Shown piece after piece: positions 21,541 through 29,897 of a DNA stretch of 48,283 nucleotides. The translations under genes and the position numbers were made by a program. Below the pieces are notes generated by a model that was not told where the DNA came from, searched no databases, and saw nothing but the letters and a program-made list of their open reading frames with translations. The stretch lies in contig NZ_AUMP01000032.1 of NCBI RefSeq assembly GCF_000430745.1, positions 1 to 48,283 on the forward strand, read 5' to 3'. Numbering within the stretch: position 1 is the stretch's first letter; each line of letters opens with the position of its first letter. The DNA comes from Fictibacillus gelatini DSM 15865. Its GTDB lineage: Bacteria > Bacillota > Bacilli > Bacillales > Fictibacillaceae.

Positions 21541-21579
21541 AGGACAAGCTTCACATTTTGTGATGCGGGGGGGATAAAA

Positions 21580-21867
21580 ATTAATAAGAAAAAATTAAGG
21601 TATGCAATCTTAAAAGAAATAGATAACGGAAATAACAATTTAACGGAAAATGATTTCGATGTTGATTCAGATGTTTTTGATGAAGCTATCAGCTTTTTGA
21701 AAAGAGAGGGCTATTTGGATGGAATTTTTTATGCCGATAATAGACCTTGTTTATTTGAAGGAACAGTGTATGTAACAGAAAAAGGCGAAAAATATTTATC
21801 TGATAACAGTAAGCTATCAAAAACATATAATGGATTAAAAGAAATAAGAGACTGGATGAAATTATAG
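21580..21867 (+). CDS. yjcQ: YjcQ-family protein with an ATT start
   Basis: A 95-residue winged-helix-like protein matching B. subtilis YjcQ along its length: NKKKLRYAILKEIDNGN, FDEAISFLKREGYLDG, then VTEKGEKYL and a final KEIRDWMKL. The reading frame is open back to 21541 but has no ATG, GTG or TTG before residue 46 of the match; the codon at the family's Met is ATT (21580), six bases after GGGGGGG. The ATG at 21563 is out of frame. So it uses a rare ATT start or is a start-codon mutant. Last gene of the cassette. Confidence 0.75.
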   Translation: MNKKKLRYAILKEIDNGNNNLTENDFDVDSDVFDEAISFLKREGYLDGIFYADNRPCLFEGTVYVTEKGEKYLSDNSKLSKTYNGLKEIRDWMKL

Positions 21868-21880
21868 CTCTTTCATATTA

Positions 21881-21906
21881 AACACCCAAATTTGGGTGTT
21901 TTTCTT
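21881..21906 (+). terminator. Terminator closing the accessory cassette
   Basis: Perfect palindrome AACACCCAAATTTGGGTGTT followed by a T-rich tract (TTTCTTTT), 13 bases after the YjcQ-like stop. Confidence 0.85.
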
Positions 21907-21948
21907 TTGCACCAAACAAACATAAATACTGGAGGTGGGTGATGTGTA

Positions 21949-22464
21949 GTGGCTAAACTAACGGCTAAGCAACAACGATTTGTAGAAGAATATTTAATTG
22001 ATTTGAACGCTACGCAGGCGGCAATACGGGCTGGCTATAGTGTTAAGCGGGCTTCTGAGATTGGGTATCAACTCCTACAGAAAACTACAGTTTCGGAGGC
22101 TGTTGCCAGGGCTATGGCTGAACGATCTAAAAGGACTGGAGTATCACAAGACCGGGTTATCGAACAATTAGCGAAGATTGCTTTTGCCGATCTCAAGGAT
22201 TACGTTAATTGGAATGAATTCGGCGTTTCCATTATTAATTCTGAAGATGTTGATGGTTCCGTTCTTTCCGAAGTATCAGAAACCGTTAATAACACCATTT
22301 TGCCGAACGGTACCGAGATCGAAAAGAAAACTAAAAAGGTAAAGTTAAATGACAAAATAAAAGCCCTTGAACTGCTCGGAAAACATCTTGGAATGTGGAC
22401 AGAAAAACAACAAGTAGAATTTACAGTGCCGGTGTTCGTTGATGATGTCCCGGAAGAAGATTAA
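21949..22464 (+). CDS. terS: Terminase small subunit
   Basis: A 171-residue TerS of the Terminase_2/PBSX type that recognises phage DNA for packaging. N-terminal HTH: LTAKQQRFVEEYLIDLNATQ then AAIRAGYS, followed by oligomerisation helices (TTVSEAVARAMAERSKRTGV, DRVIEQLAKIAFADL). GTG start with GGAGGTGGG upstream. It is the first gene of the long structural operon, after the cassette terminator, and overlaps terL. Confidence 0.92.
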   Translation: MAKLTAKQQRFVEEYLIDLNATQAAIRAGYSVKRASEIGYQLLQKTTVSEAVARAMAERSKRTGVSQDRVIEQLAKIAFADLKDYVNWNEFGVSIINSEDVDGSVLSEVSETVNNTILPNGTEIEKKTKKVKLNDKIKALELLGKHLGMWTEKQQVEFTVPVFVDDVPEED

Positions 22465-23707
22465 TATTCGTAAGCTGATCGGCGGCGGGTATAATCGTTT
22501 CTGGCATAACAAGAACTTCTACCGAGTTGTTAAGGGGTCCCGTGGTTCCAAAAAGTCCAAAACCACAGCTTTAAACTTTATTTATCGGATGATGAAACAC
22601 CCGTGGGCGAATCTTCTTGTTGTTCGCCGTTTTTCTAATACGTTGAGGCAATCTACCTATACCGATCTAAAATGGGCAATAAATAAATTAGGCGTTTCTC
22701 ATTTGTGGAAAACAAATGAAAGCCTACCGGAACTCACTTATATACCAACTGGCCAGAAAATTATTTTCCGCGGACTTGATGATCCACTTAAAATTACGTC
22801 CATTACTGTTGAAGTCGGTATCCTTTGCTGGTTATGGTTTGAAGAAGCATATGAAATTGAATCGGAAGATAAATTCAGGACTGTCGTTGAATCCATCCGT
22901 GGTTCATTTGATGATCCTGATTTTTTTAAGCAAGTAACAATCACGTTTAACCCTTGGTCTGAGCGCCACTGGTTGAAGCGTGTTTTTTTTGATGTTGAAA
23001 CACAAGAGGACGACACTTTTGCTATTACAACTACTTTCCGCGTTAATGAATGGTTAGATGACCAGGACAGGAAACGATATACCAGTCTATATAAAACAAA
23101 TCCTCGCCGCGCTCGTATTGTTTGTGATGGAGAGTGGGGAATTGCAGAAGGGCTTGTTTATGAAAACTTTGAGGTTAGGGAATTCGACCATGAAACAATT
23201 ATTCAACAGGTTCAAACAACCGGTTACGGCTTGGACTTTGGATATGTTCATGATCCGACGGCCTTTGTCGCTTTTGCTGTTGATCAAAAAGAAAAAGAAA
23301 TTTATATCTTTGATGAGCTTTACGAAAAAGGATTGAGTAACCAAATGATTTATAACCGGTTGGCTAAAAAAGGATATGAGAAAAGCCCGATTATCGCCGA
23401 TTCGGCAGAGCCGAAGTCAATCGATGAGTTAAAACGTTTGGGTCTTAGACGTATCAAGGGCTGTGAAAAAGGAAAAGACAGCGTGATGCATGGTATTCAG
23501 TTAATTCAAAACTACAAAATTATTATCCATCCTCGTTGCGTTCATTTTATCGAGGAAATAAATAATTACGTCTATGACAAAGACAGAGAAGGCAATACAC
23601 TCAACAAGCCAATTGACGAATTCAACCATTTGATGGATGCCCTCCGATATGGAATGCAATCATTATCCAGAAAGAAAAAAGCCCGCGCTGTTCCATCACT
23701 TTACTAG
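22442..23707 (+). CDS. terL: Terminase large subunit
   Basis: A packaging ATPase-nuclease of about 421 residues, PBSX XtmB/YqaT type. ATPase: Walker A-like GSRGSKKSKTTA near residue 33, Walker B LCWLWFEEA near 130. Nuclease: D in GLDFGYVHDPTAF, IIADSAEPKSIDEL and the closing DEFNHLMDALRYGM. The gene overlaps terS by 23 bases; ATG 22442 is used, with a TTG one codon earlier and an ATG one codon later possible. Confidence 0.94.
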   Translation: MMSRKKINIRKLIGGGYNRFWHNKNFYRVVKGSRGSKKSKTTALNFIYRMMKHPWANLLVVRRFSNTLRQSTYTDLKWAINKLGVSHLWKTNESLPELTYIPTGQKIIFRGLDDPLKITSITVEVGILCWLWFEEAYEIESEDKFRTVVESIRGSFDDPDFFKQVTITFNPWSERHWLKRVFFDVETQEDDTFAITTTFRVNEWLDDQDRKRYTSLYKTNPRRARIVCDGEWGIAEGLVYENFEVREFDHETIIQQVQTTGYGLDFGYVHDPTAFVAFAVDQKEKEIYIFDELYEKGLSNQMIYNRLAKKGYEKSPIIADSAEPKSIDELKRLGLRRIKGCEKGKDSVMHGIQLIQNYKIIIHPRCVHFIEEINNYVYDKDREGNTLNKPIDEFNHLMDALRYGMQSLSRKKKARAVPSLY

Positions 23708-23718
23708 GAGGTGAAAAT

Positions 23719-25146
23719 TTGAAACGATCGACTATACAGTTAGAAGTAAAGGGATCTCTTCCCGCCATTATAAAAAAAGTTCTCGATTGGCATAAGCCGC
23801 ATCGTGACAAGATGATTGGTTTATTTAATCGTTACGATGGTGAGGGAATCCCTATTCAAAGCCGGGTCATTAAGGATCCGAAAAAACCAAATAATAAATT
23901 AATCCATGATTACCGCGGCTACATCATTGACCAGGTTGTTGGCTATCTTTTTGGAAAGCCCATTGGCTATCAGATTGATAAACGCGATTACACTGATGCT
24001 CAATTTAAAGTTTTTAAAGACAAGCTGTCCGATTTCACTGTGTTAAATGCAGTCGATGACCTGGACGGTGAACTTGGAAAGCTCATGAGTATTTGTGGTT
24101 ATGCCTCTCGCCTTTTGTATATCGATACGGATGGAAACGAACGAATCATGAACGTCTTTCCATGGGAATCCGTCTTTATCGAAAACAAGGGGGTCGTCAC
24201 CAATGCAATTCGATATTACACTGTTAAAAATGAAAAGGATGAGGACATTACTAAGGTCGAATGGTATGACGATAGCAATGTAATGTTTTTCATTCAACGC
24301 GACGATGAGTTCATTCCGGATGTGAGTGAGAAGCACTCTTCGCATTTGTTTAACTATGTCCCTTTAATTCTTTTTCCTAACAATGATGAGGAAAAAGGGG
24401 ACTTCGAAAAGACCGAAACACTGATTGATGCCTATGACAAGATTATGAGCGATTCCGTAAACGAAATTGAAACGTTTGCAAATGCTTATATGAAATTCAA
24501 GGGTGCTGACGTGGATGCAGAAGTGATTGAAAATGCAAAACAAACCGGGGCTTTCGAAGTAGATGAGAATGGTGATGTTGATTTCATTACCAAAAATATC
24601 AACGATACATTCGTCGAGAACAACAAAAAGACACTTAATGAGAATATCCATAAGTTTTCATCTTCTGTTGATATGACTGATGAAAAATTTAGTGGTGGCA
24701 GCCAGTCTGGTGAGAGTAGAAAGTGGAAGATGCTTTCTCTTGAGAACAAAGCCGGCAAAAAGGCGCTCAAGTTTAGTAAAGGCCTTCGCCAACAATTCAA
24801 AGTATTGTGCAGTGCTTGGGCCCGCAAAAATATCCCTTTGAATTATCTCGATATTTTTTGGGAGTTCAAGCGTAACGTGCCAATTGACTTACTTTATATT
24901 GGAGACTATTCACAAAAGATGAAGGGGATTCACTCGGATCGCACATTGTTTTCACAGATCCCGTATATTGATGACGTTGATTACGAGCTTGATTTGATGC
25001 GACAGGAACGCGAAGACAGTATTGATCTTGATTATTTTGATGAATCGATTGATGAAACGAAGAAAAAATTAATGCAAATTCCTGAAGAACGTCAAGAAAT
25101 GATACCGGTCGAGGGTATTGTCAAAGGCGATTCGATTCAGAAATAG
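23719..25146 (+). CDS. Portal protein, SPP1 gp6-like
   Basis: A 475-residue portal that forms the dodecameric ring for DNA entry. The N-terminal wing begins with a membrane-like positive stretch; LIHDYRGYIIDQVVGYLFGK is the family's conserved segment, followed by GELGKLMSICGYASRLLYID and the stem/crown helices near 330-430. Skin YqbA and SPP1 gp6 are the closest types. TTG start behind TAGGAGGTG. Followed by a 133-base non-coding gap. Confidence 0.92.
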   Translation: MKRSTIQLEVKGSLPAIIKKVLDWHKPHRDKMIGLFNRYDGEGIPIQSRVIKDPKKPNNKLIHDYRGYIIDQVVGYLFGKPIGYQIDKRDYTDAQFKVFKDKLSDFTVLNAVDDLDGELGKLMSICGYASRLLYIDTDGNERIMNVFPWESVFIENKGVVTNAIRYYTVKNEKDEDITKVEWYDDSNVMFFIQRDDEFIPDVSEKHSSHLFNYVPLILFPNNDEEKGDFEKTETLIDAYDKIMSDSVNEIETFANAYMKFKGADVDAEVIENAKQTGAFEVDENGDVDFITKNINDTFVENNKKTLNENIHKFSSSVDMTDEKFSGGSQSGESRKWKMLSLENKAGKKALKFSKGLRQQFKVLCSAWARKNIPLNYLDIFWEFKRNVPIDLLYIGDYSQKMKGIHSDRTLFSQIPYIDDVDYELDLMRQEREDSIDLDYFDESIDETKKKLMQIPEERQEMIPVEGIVKGDSIQK

Positions 25147-25148
25147 TA

Positions 25149-25173
25149 AGCAACTCATTGAGGGGCTTTTTTT
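25149..25173 (+). terminator. Weak terminator-like hairpin after portal gene
   Basis: AAGC-aa-CTC-att-GAG-gg-GCTT with seven T following. The internal loop makes it weak; probably reduces read-through between portal and scaffold. Confidence 0.4.
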
Positions 25174-25183
25174 ATTGCCTTTT

Positions 25184-25261
25184 TTTTCGCTCTGTAGGCG
25201 TTAAAGAACAGAACGAAAACCATTATTGAACTTTACAGGGGCTGATCTTGCAACTGTAGAG
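25184..25261 (+). promoter_or_regulatory. Two hairpins in the scaffold leader
   Basis: 25184-25195 pairs with 25208-25219 (11 pairs, one mismatch, 12-base loop) and 25231-25238 pairs with 25254-25261 (8 pairs, one G-T). They occupy the gap just before the scaffold ribosome site in an otherwise packed operon and may control the dose of scaffold and capsid. Confidence 0.5.
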
Positions 25262-25279
25262 GGCAAGGAGGAAATTCTA

Positions 25280-25984
25280 ATGCTCAAAAATTATTTAAAC
25301 CATATTCCGAATTTATTTAAACCGAAATACCGTTTTCCTTTAAATCTTCAATATTTTTCAGAACAAGGAAATGGAGGTGGGGGGAATCCGCCGACAGGAG
25401 GAGGTAATCCAACACCGCCAGAGCCGCCAAGTCCACAGAATAATACTTTGACTCTTGACGTTGTACAGGCTTTTGTCAACGAGAATCAGGATGCAAAGAA
25501 ATGGTTGCAATCCCTTACGGACTCTCGTGTTACAGATGCTATTAAAACTTACGAAACAAAGACTCTTCCAAAAAAATTGGAGGAAGAGATTGCAAAGCGT
25601 TTTCCGCCGGAAACACCCGAACAAAAACAGATCAGAGAGATGCAACAGCAATTAGAGAAGATTCAACAGGAAAAAGTACGCGAATCGTTGCGTAACAAAG
25701 CGTTATCTGTGGCTACAGAAAAACAGTTGCCTACAAAACTTGTAGACTTTTTTATCGGTCAAGATGAGGACTCCACCGTTCAAAATCTTGCCATGTTTGA
25801 AGAAGTGTTTTCCGCTGCTGTTCAACAGGCTGTGGAATCGAAATTTAAAGAGGGTGGCCGCAATCCGAACCCCCCATCACCGCCAGGACAGCCATTAACG
25901 AAAGAAGCAATTGAAAAGATGACCCCAGAAGAAATCAATAAAAACTGGGAGCAAATTGAAAAATTCCTGCAAGGGAAACAATAG
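25280..25984 (+). CDS. Capsid scaffolding protein
   Basis: A 234-residue scaffold of the SPP1 gp11/DUF4355 type. The family signature FPLNLQYFSE occurs near residue 19, followed by a Gly/Pro-rich linker, a long charged helix (KKLEEEIAKRFPPETPEQKQ, MQQQLEKIQQEK) and a basic/helical C-terminus that contacts coat. ATG 25280 with AAGGAGGA upstream; the 18-codon upstream extension is in the hairpin leader. Directly precedes the capsid gene. Confidence 0.88.
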   Translation: MLKNYLNHIPNLFKPKYRFPLNLQYFSEQGNGGGGNPPTGGGNPTPPEPPSPQNNTLTLDVVQAFVNENQDAKKWLQSLTDSRVTDAIKTYETKTLPKKLEEEIAKRFPPETPEQKQIREMQQQLEKIQQEKVRESLRNKALSVATEKQLPTKLVDFFIGQDEDSTVQNLAMFEEVFSAAVQQAVESKFKEGGRNPNPPSPPGQPLTKEAIEKMTPEEINKNWEQIEKFLQGKQ

Positions 25985-25998
25985 GAGGATGAACTAAT

Positions 25999-26853
25999 AT
26001 GCCATTAACAAATTTTATCCCTACGATTTGGAGCGCCCGTTTATTACAAGCTTTACAAAAGTCACTCGTTTATGGTCAAGAAAATATTATCAATAGGGAT
26101 TATGAAGGCCTTATCCGTAACGCGGGCGACACCGTAAAAATTAATACAGTCGGTGATGTCACAATCGGAGATTACACAAAAAATACGAATATGAGTGATC
26201 CTGAAACGTTGACTGATTCAACTCGAACGCTTCAAATCACACAATCTAAGTATTTCAACTTCCAAGTTGATGATATTGATGCGGCTCAACAAAATCCAAA
26301 AGTAATGAGTCAAGCTATGCAAAACGCAGCTTATGCTCTCAGGAATGCTGCTGATAAATATATCGCAAGTCTTTATGTTGACGCTCTTAACAAGATCGGG
26401 GATGACACGACTCCTGTTCAGCCAGCAAAAACGGATGCTTACGAATATCTTGTTGATTTGTCCGTGAAATTAGATGAGGCCAATGTACCTGAAGAAGGCC
26501 GATTCGTTATCGTTCCTCCTTGGTATGAAGGACTAATGTTGAAAGATGATCGATTCGTAAAAGCTGGAAACCTCCCATCCGACACCCGCCTATTAAATGG
26601 TCAGATCGGTCGTGCAGCTGGCTTTAACGTACTGAAATCAAACAACGTGCCTAAAGTAACCGGTGCGAACGAAAACTTTAAAATTATTGCAGGTCATAAC
26701 ATTGCCTGGTCTTATGCAGAACAAATTAACCAGGTCGAAGCATATCGCCCTGAAAAGCGCTTTGCTGATGCGTTAAAAGGCCTCCATCTCTATGGAGCGA
26801 AGGTTGTGCGGCCAGAAGCATTAGCGGTATTGAGCGCGAAACGTCCGGCATAA
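25999..26853 (+). CDS. Major capsid protein
   Basis: A 284-residue coat protein with HK97-type fold, of the P22/coat-like group seen in Bacillus phages: LTNFIPTIWSARLLQALQKS at the N-terminus, GDTVKINTVGDVTIGDY, then VPEEGRFVIVPPWYEGLML and GFNVLKSNNVPKV. Position after scaffold and before connectors, and a terminator right behind it, fit a highly expressed coat gene. ATG with TAGGAGGATG upstream. Confidence 0.9.
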   Translation: MPLTNFIPTIWSARLLQALQKSLVYGQENIINRDYEGLIRNAGDTVKINTVGDVTIGDYTKNTNMSDPETLTDSTRTLQITQSKYFNFQVDDIDAAQQNPKVMSQAMQNAAYALRNAADKYIASLYVDALNKIGDDTTPVQPAKTDAYEYLVDLSVKLDEANVPEEGRFVIVPPWYEGLMLKDDRFVKAGNLPSDTRLLNGQIGRAAGFNVLKSNNVPKVTGANENFKIIAGHNIAWSYAEQINQVEAYRPEKRFADALKGLHLYGAKVVRPEALAVLSAKRPA

Positions 26854-26856
26854 TCC

Positions 26857-26887
26857 AGAGGGTAAAATTAGCCCTCTTTTTATTTTT
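26857..26887 (+). terminator. Attenuating terminator after capsid gene
   Basis: AGAGGG-9 bases-CCCTCT followed by TTTTTATTTTTATTT, directly after the capsid stop. Genes continue on the same strand, so it should set a lower dose for the connectors and tail. Confidence 0.8.
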
Positions 26888-26909
26888 ATTTATGAGGAGG
26901 TGTAGAGAT

Positions 26910-27059
26910 ATGTGGGTTAAAAACACGGAGACTGGTCATGTCTGGCTGGTAGATGAAGAACATGGTAAACGTTTATTAAAACAAGACTATTACGAGGAAG
27001 TAGAGGCACCAAAAGCAGCGTCCAAAAAGAAAAGTGATGTAGATGAAAAATCTAAATAA
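26910..27059 (+). CDS. Small protein after capsid, 49 aa
   Basis: ATG with GAGGAGGTG upstream. VKNTETGHVWLVDEEHGKRL then an acidic and basic tail. Small proteins of this build follow the coat gene in many Firmicute phages and may bind the capsid or connector; role unknown. It overlaps the next gene by 17 bases. Confidence 0.65.
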   Translation: MWVKNTETGHVWLVDEEHGKRLLKQDYYEEVEAPKAASKKKSDVDEKSK

Positions 27060-27987
27060 ATCTGCCGAAGTAATTGAAAGGCTTGTCAATAAAAGAGTAA
27101 AGGGTTCTGAACGTACTATCGCAATGCAATATGCTGTCACGCTTAATGAGATCCGGCAGGCCCTTGCGAAACTTTATGAGAAGTACGAAACAGGCGGCGT
27201 TTTAACCTATGCTGAAATGGCGAAATACGACCGCCTGACGAAGTTTATGGAGCAGATCGATAGGTTGTTAGGTTCTCGATACAAACAGCTAAAATCGCTT
27301 ATTTATGATGTCTTAGGTGAGAGCTATTTAGACGGTTATTATCTTACAGCCTGGGCGGTTGAGACCGACACTCTCAGCAAACTTGCCTATTCTGCCGTTT
27401 CCGCTGACATGATCATGGCCATGATCGAAAATCCGATTTCCGGATTAACATTGAGCGAACGTCTCGAAAGGAATCGCTCCTTGATTGTTTATACAATAAG
27501 GCAGGAAATTACACAGGGACTTGTCAAAGGCGAAAGCTATAAAACTATGGCTACACGTCTCAAAGGCGCTCTGGAAGATGATGCCGTTAAAGCAATGAGA
27601 ATCGTCAGGACTGAGGCTCACCGGGTAAAAGAAAACGGAAAACTGGATTCGGCGATTCACGCTAACAAGAACGGCGTAATCATGATGAAGGAATGGAACT
27701 CCATGCAGGATGAGCGTGTTCGGCCCGGACGTGGTATTGGAAAGAAGGATGCTAAAGGTAGTGCCGATCATCGCATGCTGAACGGCAAAAAGATTCCAGT
27801 TGAGCAGAATTTCAAGGGTAAACTCGGAGAGGGCCCGGCTCCGGGGAAGTTTGGGATAGCTAGCGAGGATATCAACTGCCGGTGCTTCCTTACTTATTCC
27901 GTAGAAAAGGTCACGAAGCCCGATTCCAAGGAACTTGAAAGTATGACGTTTGAAGATTGGAAGAAAGAGAGGCTGAAAAATGGCTAA
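27043..27987 (+). CDS. Minor head protein, Mu F / SPP1 gp7-like
   Basis: A 314-residue head-morphogenesis protein. The C-terminal half has the family signature: RIVRTEAHRV, then MQDERVRPG, SADHRMLNGKKIPVEQ and INCRCFLTY. Such proteins sit inside the head near the portal and can be ejected with DNA. In SPP1-like phages this gene lies between portal and scaffold; here it follows the capsid, a rearranged position. ATG overlaps the small upstream gene; its ribosome site is weak, so coupling is likely. Confidence 0.88.
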   Translation: MKNLNKSAEVIERLVNKRVKGSERTIAMQYAVTLNEIRQALAKLYEKYETGGVLTYAEMAKYDRLTKFMEQIDRLLGSRYKQLKSLIYDVLGESYLDGYYLTAWAVETDTLSKLAYSAVSADMIMAMIENPISGLTLSERLERNRSLIVYTIRQEITQGLVKGESYKTMATRLKGALEDDAVKAMRIVRTEAHRVKENGKLDSAIHANKNGVIMMKEWNSMQDERVRPGRGIGKKDAKGSADHRMLNGKKIPVEQNFKGKLGEGPAPGKFGIASEDINCRCFLTYSVEKVTKPDSKELESMTFEDWKKERLKNG

Positions 27988-28138
27988 GATGAGTATTAAC
28001 GTACAGGATTTGGACATATTCAAAAATCTTGTTGGCGGTCTCATAGAAATCTTAAAAGATGAACGTATTCCTTTTTCAATTAGAGAGGAATATCTTGAAA
28101 AAATGATGCCTAATCTCGGACTTGAATGCGAGAGGTGA
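27980..28138 (+). CDS. Small protein between head genes, 52 aa
   Basis: ATG overlaps the minor head gene; AAGAGAGG lies 10 bases upstream. Helical (VQDLDIFKNLVGGLIEILKD, FSIREEYLEKMM). Its end carries GAGAGGTGA, the ribosome site of the connector gene. No family recognised. Confidence 0.6.
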   Translation: MAKMSINVQDLDIFKNLVGGLIEILKDERIPFSIREEYLEKMMPNLGLECER

Positions 28139-28143
28139 AATCA

Positions 28144-28464
28144 ATGGAACTAGATGAACTGAAAACGCGGCTTAAAATATCTTTGTCTGATACTTCCCAA
28201 GATGCCTTTTTATCCGTTGCTTTAGAAGATGCCATCGACTACACCAAAACGTTTTGTCGCCAGGATTTTTTAGATGAGAATGGAAATATGGTTCTTCCTT
28301 CTGGTGTAAAGCAGTCCATCACGAAGCTTGTGAAAGCATACCAGGAAAACAGCAATGTCGCTTCCCAGTCGCTCGGCGATATGAGCAAGTCCTTTTTTGA
28401 AGGCGGCACAATGAACGAGGTTCACCGGCTTTTAAAGCCATATCGAAAGGTTCGGTTCCTATGA
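28144..28464 (+). CDS. Head-tail connector (YqbG-like adaptor)
   Basis: A 106-residue helical adaptor of the gp6/gp15-type that joins the portal to the neck: MELDELKTRLKISLSDTSQD, LSVALEDAIDYTKTFCRQDF, then GVKQSITKLVKAYQEN. ATG 28144 follows GAGAGGTGA; the in-frame ATG at 28126 precedes that site. Overlaps the next gene by four bases. Confidence 0.85.
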   Translation: MELDELKTRLKISLSDTSQDAFLSVALEDAIDYTKTFCRQDFLDENGNMVLPSGVKQSITKLVKAYQENSNVASQSLGDMSKSFFEGGTMNEVHRLLKPYRKVRFL

Positions 28465-29072
28465 GAAGAAAAACCGGCGTGACCATAAAAGATACCAACA
28501 ATATGGACCAACTCACTCGGAATCTGGAAAGGCTCAACAAAAAGCGAATCAGGGTTGGTGTGTTCGGATCCGATGATTCTGAAATGGTGATGATTGCCCG
28601 GGTTCATGAGTTTGGAACGACGATCCGCCCAAAAAACAGCCAGTTCTTGACCGTTCCTGTCAGCCCAAAGGCAAAAGGAAAAAGAGCATCCGATTTCCCT
28701 GATTTGTTCCGCCCGGCAGGCACTAATGTTTTGGCCATTCCGAAAGGCAAGAATGATTTCGAGGTTCTTTTCGTTCTCTTAAAGTCCGTCACTATTCCGG
28801 AACGGTCTTTTTTACGCTCCGGATATGACGAAAACATTGACTATATTTCAAAAAAAATAGAGTCGATGATCGAGGATGTAATTTCTGGCGGAATCGATCC
28901 AGATGTTTTCGCTAATATGATTGGCATGGAATTTGCTGAGCTGATTCAGAAGAAATTACGTTCGATCTCAGAGCCGCCGAATAGTGCTGCTACACAAGCT
29001 GTAAAAGGTTCATCAAATCCGTTAATGGATACAGGACATTTAGTAGGCTCAATTCGCCATCAAGTGGAATAG
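28461..29072 (+). CDS. HK97 gp10-like neck/tail completion protein
   Basis: A 203-residue protein with KKRIRVGVFGSD, ARVHEFGTTIRPKN, then IPERSFLRSG and a final LMDTGHLVGSIRH: the HK97 gp10 / virion-morphogenesis pattern (hexameric neck or tail completion). Longer than many relatives because of a middle insert (residues 65-95). ATG overlaps the connector stop. Confidence 0.8.
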   Translation: MRRKTGVTIKDTNNMDQLTRNLERLNKKRIRVGVFGSDDSEMVMIARVHEFGTTIRPKNSQFLTVPVSPKAKGKRASDFPDLFRPAGTNVLAIPKGKNDFEVLFVLLKSVTIPERSFLRSGYDENIDYISKKIESMIEDVISGGIDPDVFANMIGMEFAELIQKKLRSISEPPNSAATQAVKGSSNPLMDTGHLVGSIRHQVE

Positions 29073-29082
29073 AGGTGGTTGA

Positions 29083-29439
29083 ATGAAACCATTCGAATTT
29101 GCCGATTTTGTAGAGGAATTTCAAGTTCCTTTTGTTGCATGTGAGGAATCAGAAGGGCGCTGGGCGGATAACGGCGACTGGATCCCGGGCAGCAAAGTTT
29201 CTGTTAACATGGTCGGAATCATCCTTCCTCTTTCCGAAGACGACCTAAGGTACGCTGAAGCCGGCACTTATTCCGAAAAGGACCGGAAGATTTACACGAC
29301 ACAACCGTTAAAAATCGGACAAAAAATCGAATACAAAGGCATCCCGTACACGATTCAGAATTTTAAGGACTACAGTGATTATGCGGATGTCTTTATTTAT
29401 TATGCGAGGTGGGCGGGAAATGAATCTGCCGGCAATTAA
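29083..29439 (+). CDS. Head-closure-type protein
   Basis: A 118-residue, beta-rich protein in the place of skin YqbH / SPP1 gp16, the stopper that closes the head after packaging. Features: acidic N-terminus, SVNMVGIILPLSEDDLRYAE, and a C-terminal LKIGQKIEYKGIPYTI then YYARWAG. GAGGTGG seven bases before ATG. Assigned by order and length; sequence identity to known stoppers was not tested. Confidence 0.7.
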   Translation: MKPFEFADFVEEFQVPFVACEESEGRWADNGDWIPGSKVSVNMVGIILPLSEDDLRYAEAGTYSEKDRKIYTTQPLKIGQKIEYKGIPYTIQNFKDYSDYADVFIYYARWAGNESAGN

Positions 29440-29896
29440 AGAGATTATTGCCCAAATTAAGAAGGACACTGGTCTACAGATTGTCAAAGCCAATATGACT
29501 GCCCCGCAACCGCTGTTGCCGTACGGGGTTTATAATATTACTTCCCCTTTTGTCAAAGATCGGGGGAAGGGATCAATAATGCAATCTCCCAACGGAACTG
29601 AAAAACGAACGGAGCAATACAAGTTTACTATATCGTTTAATATTTTTGCTGTTGACAACGAAACCACGATTGACCTTGCTCACAAGGTGCATCAGTGGTT
29701 TTTATTTTTGGGCCAAGAATTTATCCAGGACAGGAATATGGCAGTTGTTAGTGTCGGAAACATTGAAAACCGCACTACTTTTTTAATCGATAACTACGAA
29801 TACAAACATGGTTTCGACGTCATTTTCCGGGCGACCGATGAACAGGTTCGCCAAATAACCGAAACCATTGAAACTATTAATATAGGAGGTATGTAG
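29420..29896 (+). CDS. Neck/tail terminator protein
   Basis: A 158-residue protein of the LIC_12616 / gp12-like neck terminator type: NLPAIKEIIAQIKKDTGL, then KFTISFNIFAVDNETTIDLA, and YKHGFDVIFRATDE. It would cap the tube and sheath at the head-proximal end. ATG 29420 with GAGGTGGGCGGG upstream and an overlap of 20 bases with the stopper gene. Confidence 0.78.
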   Translation: MNLPAIKEIIAQIKKDTGLQIVKANMTAPQPLLPYGVYNITSPFVKDRGKGSIMQSPNGTEKRTEQYKFTISFNIFAVDNETTIDLAHKVHQWFLFLGQEFIQDRNMAVVSVGNIENRTTFLIDNYEYKHGFDVIFRATDEQVRQITETIETINIGGM

Positions 29897-29897
29897 A

